The notes beneath the pieces were generated by a model, which searched no databases, had not been told where the DNA came from, and saw nothing but the letters and a program-made list of their open reading frames with translations. DNA of 13,168 bases, taken from the NCBI RefSeq assembly GCF_030523985.1, contig NZ_JAUNHK010000016.1, positions 22,802 through 35,969 of the forward strand, written 5' to 3'. This DNA is from Deinococcus sp. (GTDB taxonomy: Bacteria; Deinococcota; Deinococci; Deinococcales; Deinococcaceae). Shown here in pieces: positions 7,618 to 13,168 of the stretch. A program made the position numbers and the translations under genes. Each line of letters opens with the position of its first letter. Positions within the stretch are counted from its first letter, which is position 1.

Positions 7618-8649
7618 TCAGTCTGCCCCGAGCGCCAGATACAGCCGCGCCAGGGTCGCCGGGTCGCCCAGGCTGAGGCCCAGGGCGTCCTCGGCCCGCT
7701 TCAGGCGATAGCGCAGGGTGTTGATGTGAACGTGCTGCGCGTCCGCCAGCGCCGCCAACGTGCCGGAGTGTGCCAGATACGCCCGCAAAGTTGCCTCCAC
7801 CCGGCCCGCGTCATCCAGCGCGGCAAGGCGGGCGCGAAGTTGGGCACGGAGGGTCTGAGCGGCTTCGCTGGAGAGCAGCGGCGTCAGCGGGTCAAGTTCG
7901 CGGAACACCTGCACACCGCTGCCCCTGACCGCGCCGAGGGCCTGACGCGCCTCATCCAGCGCCGCCGCCAACGCCCCGCCCTGGTGCCGTTCGCTGACGC
8001 CCAGGCGCACGCCGCCCACCGACGCCCGCAGCGCCGCGAACAGGTCGGCTCCCTCCTGCACAGGATTTTCGGAAGGCCACCACCACAGTGCCCGCCCCTG
8101 CCACACCGTCGCCAGCCCGTCCAGGCCAATGGCGGTCAGGTAGCCTTCGCCCACCTCGGTCAGCACGTCCAGCGCGTAGGCCTGCGCCGCCTGAGCGCGG
8201 GTGCCCCGACCCTGCCCTTCACCTGCGCCCAGGTCAGCCAGCGCCACCGCAAAAGCCTCGTCACCCAGCAGCAATTCGCCCGACAACAATGCGGTCAGCG
8301 TGCGCTCGCCCACCCGCCGCCGCGCCGACCCGACCGCCGCCGATTGCAAGCGTGAAAGCAGCGCGTAGTCTGCCGCCAGTGGCCCCAGCGCCGCCCACTC
8401 CGGCCCGGTCCAGAGGGTCAGCCGCCCCACATGCCGCCGCCTCTGCTGCAAGCGAAAGCTCTGGCCCGCGCCCGCTTTTTCTCCAGCCTCAGCCACCACC
8501 GCGCCCCAACTCGCCCGAATTTCGGCCCCGCCCCCGGTGCGCCGCGCCAGCATCTTCACCAGTTCACGCTCGGGCTGGGCTGCCGCTGCCGCGCCGCGTA
8601 ATTCGGTCAGGAGGCTCAGTAAGGCGGACGTGTCAGCGGTGCCGGGCAT
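7618..8649 (-). CDS. PucR-family transcriptional regulator
   Basis: A 343-residue cytoplasmic DNA-binding regulator. The C-terminal PucR-type helix-turn-helix spans about 282-341: the text VEATLRAYLAHSGTLAALAD, then HVHINTLRYRLKRAEDALGL, which is the hallmark of the family. The central part (about 155-260) looks like the CdaR/GGDEF-like domain, with LGVSERHQGGALAAALDEARQAL. The N-terminal part (about 5-100) may be a GAF-like sensor, but this is not certain. Transcription is probably leaderless from TAGAAT at 8657-8662. PucR/CdaR-type proteins commonly control adjacent catabolic genes. This one is divergent from the operon carrying hpaE and hpaB and is the best candidate to control it, possibly through the dyad at 8723-8738. 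Confidence 0.88.
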   Translation of the reverse strand: MPGTADTSALLSLLTELRGAAAAAQPERELVKMLARRTGGGAEIRASWGAVVAEAGEKAGAGQSFRLQQRRRHVGRLTLWTGPEWAALGPLAADYALLSRLQSAAVGSARRRVGERTLTALLSGELLLGDEAFAVALADLGAGEGQGRGTRAQAAQAYALDVLTEVGEGYLTAIGLDGLATVWQGRALWWWPSENPVQEGADLFAALRASVGGVRLGVSERHQGGALAAALDEARQALGAVRGSGVQVFRELDPLTPLLSSEAAQTLRAQLRARLAALDDAGRVEATLRAYLAHSGTLAALADAQHVHINTLRYRLKRAEDALGLSLGDPATLARLYLALGAD

Positions 8650-8656
8650 TTATAGA

Positions 8657-8662
8657 ATTCTA
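8657..8662 (-). promoter_or_regulatory. Leaderless -10 box of the PucR-like gene
   Basis: On the - strand TAGAAT is followed by TCTATAA and the ATG at 8649. The 10-bp palindrome TAGAATTCTA (8653-8662) covers it. A further imperfect dyad, ACAAA-A-TTTGT, lies at 8674-8684, near where a -35 element or regulator would sit. Confidence 0.5.
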
Positions 8663-8722
8663 CAAACTACGTCACAAAATTTGTCGGTTTCGCCAGGTGC
8701 AAGGCGGGCAACTGCCCCGTAT

Positions 8723-8738
8723 CCTTTGAGGTCAAAGG
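8723..8738. promoter_or_regulatory. 16-bp dyad, candidate operator
   Basis: CCTTTGA and TCAAAGG are perfect 7-bp arms separated by two bases (GG). The same bases give a tandem direct repeat of AGGTCAA (8729-8735 and 8736-8742). The dyad lies in the gap between the PucR-like gene and the hpa operon, 74 bp from the PucR start and 54 bp before the first gene of the operon. It is a good candidate binding site for the PucR-like protein. Confidence 0.45.
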
Positions 8739-8759
8739 TCAACACAGTGCGAATCGGGA

Positions 8760-8780
8760 CAGGAAAGCGGGCGTTTCCTG
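8760..8780 (+). promoter_or_regulatory. Hairpin just before the ribosome-binding site
   Basis: CAGGAAA (8760-8766) and TTTCCTG (8774-8780) form a 7-bp stem with a 7-base GC-rich loop. It ends two bases before the Shine-Dalgarno AGGAG (8783-8787) of the first operon gene. It may stabilise the mRNA 5' end or modulate translation. Confidence 0.4.
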
Positions 8781-8791
8781 ACAGGAGTCTC

Positions 8792-9535
8792 ATGGGGCAA
8801 ACGCAGACTGGCAGGATGAAAAAAAGAATGCTGCTGGCCTGCGCTCTGACCTGGGCAGGGGCAAATGCGGCAGGCTACGAGATGAAGTCTTACGTCGCTC
8901 TGGATGGCAAAAAGCAGGAGGCTTTCGCTTGGTGCGACGCACCTGACCGAGTGTTAGCCCTCACTCAAGTGAGGGAAAAGCCGACCAAGCCTCAGCCTGC
9001 CACTCTCGTCACTTGGCTCAAGGGCCGTTCAGGTGGCCCCAACAGAGACACCATTCAACTCGGCGCGGGTGAAGGCGCAGCAGGTTCAGTGTTTTACGCA
9101 ATAAGCGGGCCAGGGCAAAAGCTACCGCCGAATGACTATGTTCGCCTGAGCAACATTGAAAATGTTCAAGACCCGTCCTACAGGATGAGCCGCGTTGTCT
9201 CGTTCAGGTTGGCTCATAAGGACTATTCATGCCGCTACGTCAAGGACGCGACCTTCATCGGCGTAACGCAGAAGCGCACCGTCATCATCTGGAACAACGG
9301 CAAAGCGGTGACCTATGCCACGCGGAATTTCGACGGCTCGGCGGGGGTGTATGTGACGGGCGGCACCGTGGAGCATGACGATACAGGGCCAGTCTACCTG
9401 TTCGAGACTTCTTCCGGGTATTCCTACATCGTCACATACGACCAACGCGCCAACTTCGTTCAAGTTCTGCGAGGCAATAAGGTGCAGTCTACCGAGCACT
9501 TTCTGGCCTATTCCTCCAGCTCCCCCAAACCATAA
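8792..9535 (+). CDS. Small secreted protein of unknown function
   Basis: A 247-residue protein with an N-terminal signal peptide: basic MKKR, hydrophobic MLLACALTWAGANAA, and a likely signal peptidase I site after ANAA. The mature part is then exported to the periplasm or outside. I chose the ATG at 8792 because AGGAG (8783-8787) precedes it by 4 bases; the ATG at 8816 gives a more typical signal peptide but no spaced ribosome site. The mature region is rich in beta-type text (YVRLSNIENV, RTVIIWNNGKAVTYATRNFDG, GPVYLFETSSGYSYIVTYDQ) and ends in LAYSSSSPKP. It has two cysteines (CDAP, SCRY). I do not recognise a family. It stops 12 bp before hpaE and so is probably the first gene of that transcript, an odd place for an exported protein. 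It is somewhat less GC-rich than hpaE. Confidence 0.7.
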   Translation: MGQTQTGRMKKRMLLACALTWAGANAAGYEMKSYVALDGKKQEAFAWCDAPDRVLALTQVREKPTKPQPATLVTWLKGRSGGPNRDTIQLGAGEGAAGSVFYAISGPGQKLPPNDYVRLSNIENVQDPSYRMSRVVSFRLAHKDYSCRYVKDATFIGVTQKRTVIIWNNGKAVTYATRNFDGSAGVYVTGGTVEHDDTGPVYLFETSSGYSYIVTYDQRANFVQVLRGNKVQSTEHFLAYSSSSPKP

Positions 9536-9547
9536 GGAGTCCCATCT

Positions 9548-11103
<1,556 letters not shown>

Positions 11104-11107
<4 letters not shown>

Positions 11108-11681
11108 GCGAGATTTCTGACGTCTGGGAGCGCATTGAGACGTGGTATGAAGCGCGAGGAGCCTCGCATCTGCTGAACGCGGGCGCATCTGCCGACGCGA
11201 TTGCCGAGGCTGAAACAAATATGGGTCTGACCTTTCCCGCAGAACTGAAAGAATCGTTATTGCGACACGATGGCACCACTTGGTCGGGTTGGGCTGGGGG
11301 CGAACTGTTGTCTTTGGTGCGGATAGCCGACGAGCGCGGCGTCTGGATGGAATTGCTGGAAGGTGGGGGCTTCGACGACAATGCCGACCATAACGAGGAA
11401 TCTACCCGCCTCCAGGCAGGCTGGTGGAACCCCGCATGGATTCCACTTCATGCTGATGGGGGCGGAAACGGTATGGTTATTGATACGGCTCCTGCTTCTG
11501 GCGGAACGCTTGGGCAGGTGCTTTTCATGGATCATGAAGTTGGCCCCAACGAGCCGGAGTACGATTCGCTGAGCGCTTATCTGACGGCGGTCGCCGAAGG
11601 GTTGGAAGCCGAGCAATTCGTCATCTACGACGACGCTGTCGTTTCGGTAGACGATTTGGACGAGGAAATGGAGGATGCTCC

Positions 11682-11685
<4 letters not shown>
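11104..11685 (+). CDS. SMI1/KNR4 (SUKH) family protein
   Basis: A 193-residue acidic cytoplasmic protein. Its start overlaps the hpaE stop (ATGA at 11104-11107). SMI1/KNR4 landmarks: LTFPAELKESLLRHDG (42-57), a Trp pair in WSGWAGG (60-66), and WNPAWIPLHADGGGNGMVID (108-127), the conserved W.P...DG.G....D core. The C-terminus is very acidic (VDDLDEEMED). SUKH proteins are best known as immunity proteins against bacterial toxins; many others, like this one, occur singly with unknown roles. No toxin-like gene is recognisable beside it. Tight coupling to hpaE suggests it is expressed with the aromatic pathway, perhaps as a protein-interaction factor, but this is inference. Confidence 0.85.
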
Positions 11686-12478
<793 letters not shown>

Positions 12479-12482
<4 letters not shown>

Positions 12483-13021
12483 ATATCCCTAATTTGCCTG
12501 AAGGTCATCACGATTTGATACGAATTGTTCATCATTGGGGCGACCAAAGTACAATTGACACTTATTTAGATTTACTCTCTGTTCTTTTGGAAGGGTTGGA
12601 TTTACCAAATGGTCATCCTCAACTTGTTACCAATACTGGCAAGCCGAAATCTGTCTATGTCCTCGCCACTACACTTGGAATGCGCTACCTGCTTGCCTTT
12701 CATCGCCGTCAGGAAATGGCTTTTCTGATTCTTCCAAGAGGCTACGAGCACGGTCACCCGCTTTTTGAATCTATGGGACATTTCGATGCTTTGCGTGGTG
12801 AAAGAGACGTTCCGCCCGCCTACGGTCTGACCCGTAATCTCCGTGGTGTCTTGGAAAACGAGCAGGTTGTAAAAGACTGGAAAGCTGCTGCCAGGGCTGA
12901 AATCAATCGTCAATCTCAATCCACTTTCAAGCGTCACCACAAACCTGCCCTTTACGAAGCCGCCCGTAATTCAGAGTATCGGGAGTTAGTTTTCTATCAG
13001 GCTTTCAATTCTGAAAACTAG
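12479..13021 (+). CDS. AT-rich hypothetical protein in the hpa operon
   Basis: A 180-residue protein that I do not recognise. The GTG start at 12479 overlaps the preceding stop (GTGA), and the stop is 17 bp before hpaB, so it is probably translated. It has no signal peptide or clear membrane segment. The text is mixed alpha/beta: HHDLIRIVHHWGDQ (10-23), helix YLDLLSVLLEGLDLP (29-43), hydrophobic strands KSVYVLATTLGMRYLLAFH (57-75) and MAFLILPRGYE (80-90), and a basic, polar C-terminal part. It is strikingly AT-richer than all neighbours (positions 12541-12600 have 22 G/C of 60), with many TTA, TTT and ATT codons. This suggests recent transfer into the operon. No function is proposed. Confidence 0.7.
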
Positions 13022-13038
13022 CCCTTTAAGGAGGAGTT

Positions 13039-13168
13039 ATGACCACCACCCATCACGACAAATCCATCCCCCCCATGCACCAGAGCGGCACTGGGGCCGT
13101 CACGGGCGCACAATTTCTGGAACGCCTGCGCCAGAATCCGCCGCGCCTGTACGTGGATGGGCAAGAAA
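13039..13168 (+). CDS. hpaB: 4-hydroxyphenylacetate 3-monooxygenase, oxygenase part (start)
   Basis: Only the first 43 codons are inside the window. The ATG follows a strong Shine-Dalgarno, AAGGAGG (13028-13034), with 4 bases between. After a polar leader the text SGTGAVTGAQFLERLRQNPP followed by RLYVDGQE is the conserved N-terminus of the HpaB/HpaH FADH2-dependent hydroxylase family (TG..FLE.L.....LY..G). HpaB hydroxylates 4-hydroxyphenylacetate to homoprotocatechuate using FADH2 from a reductase (HpaC). It is the first step of the pathway in which HpaE, four genes upstream, acts later. The alternative, a related 4-hydroxybutyryl-CoA dehydratase-fold enzyme, is less likely given HpaE. Confidence 0.82.
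   Translation, partial: MTTTHHDKSIPPMHQSGTGAVTGAQFLERLRQNPPRLYVDGQE

Noticed and set aside
7726..8729. Long + strand frames opposite the PucR-like gene
   Set aside because: Pro/Arg/Ala-rich shadow text; the - strand frame carries the helix-turn-helix domain.
8537..8791. N-terminal extension of the secreted protein frame
   Set aside because: It overlaps the start of the PucR-like gene and would bury the signal peptide; the ribosome site at 8783-8787 supports the later start.

Overview
The window looks like chromosomal (or megaplasmid) DNA of a Deinococcus-type bacterium. The evidence is high GC content with strong third-position GC bias, several genes whose only promoter-like signal is a TANNNT -10 box 6-7 bases before the start codon with no Shine-Dalgarno (the leaderless pattern common in Deinococcus), and protein families in the style of that genus. 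The genus is an inference from style; no rRNA or other marker gene is present.

Region 1 (1-4261): a + strand catabolic operon. It holds the end of a PaaI-type thioesterase, an ACAD10/11-type acyl-CoA dehydrogenase, a short-chain dehydrogenase, an aminoglycoside-phosphotransferase-fold kinase and a histidine-phosphatase-fold protein. The last three are joined by ATGA and GTGA start/stop overlaps, and the operon closes with a long hairpin terminator. The kinase + ACAD + SDR combination is the core of the route that breaks down 4-hydroxyacyl-CoAs by phosphorylating the 4-hydroxyl (bacterial levulinate Lva pathway, animal ACAD10/ACAD11). A structured, non-coding 143-bp gap separates the ACAD and SDR genes.

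Region 2 (4262-6556): an AT-richer recombination locus. A complete Xer-like tyrosine recombinase (- strand) sits directly beside a perfect 11-6-11 inverted repeat with the geometry of a dif site. A possible broken ORF follows on the - strand. Then comes a divergently transcribed second protein of tyrosine-recombinase type that has lost the catalytic residues. This could be a single-recombinase Xer/dif module; it is the most interesting item in the window.

Region 3 (6557-8649): a luciferase-like flavin monooxygenase (+) converging on a PucR-type regulator (-).

Region 4 (8650-13168): a regulatory gap with a 16-bp dyad, then a tightly packed + strand operon: a small secreted orphan protein, hpaE (homoprotocatechuate-pathway semialdehyde dehydrogenase), a SMI1/KNR4 (SUKH) protein, a uronate-dehydrogenase-like SDR, an AT-rich gene of unknown function, and the start of hpaB (4-hydroxyphenylacetate 3-monooxygenase), which runs off the window. 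HpaB and HpaE belong to 4-hydroxyphenylacetate breakdown. The divergent PucR protein is the natural candidate regulator. The interleaved secreted, SUKH and unknown genes have no known role in that pathway.
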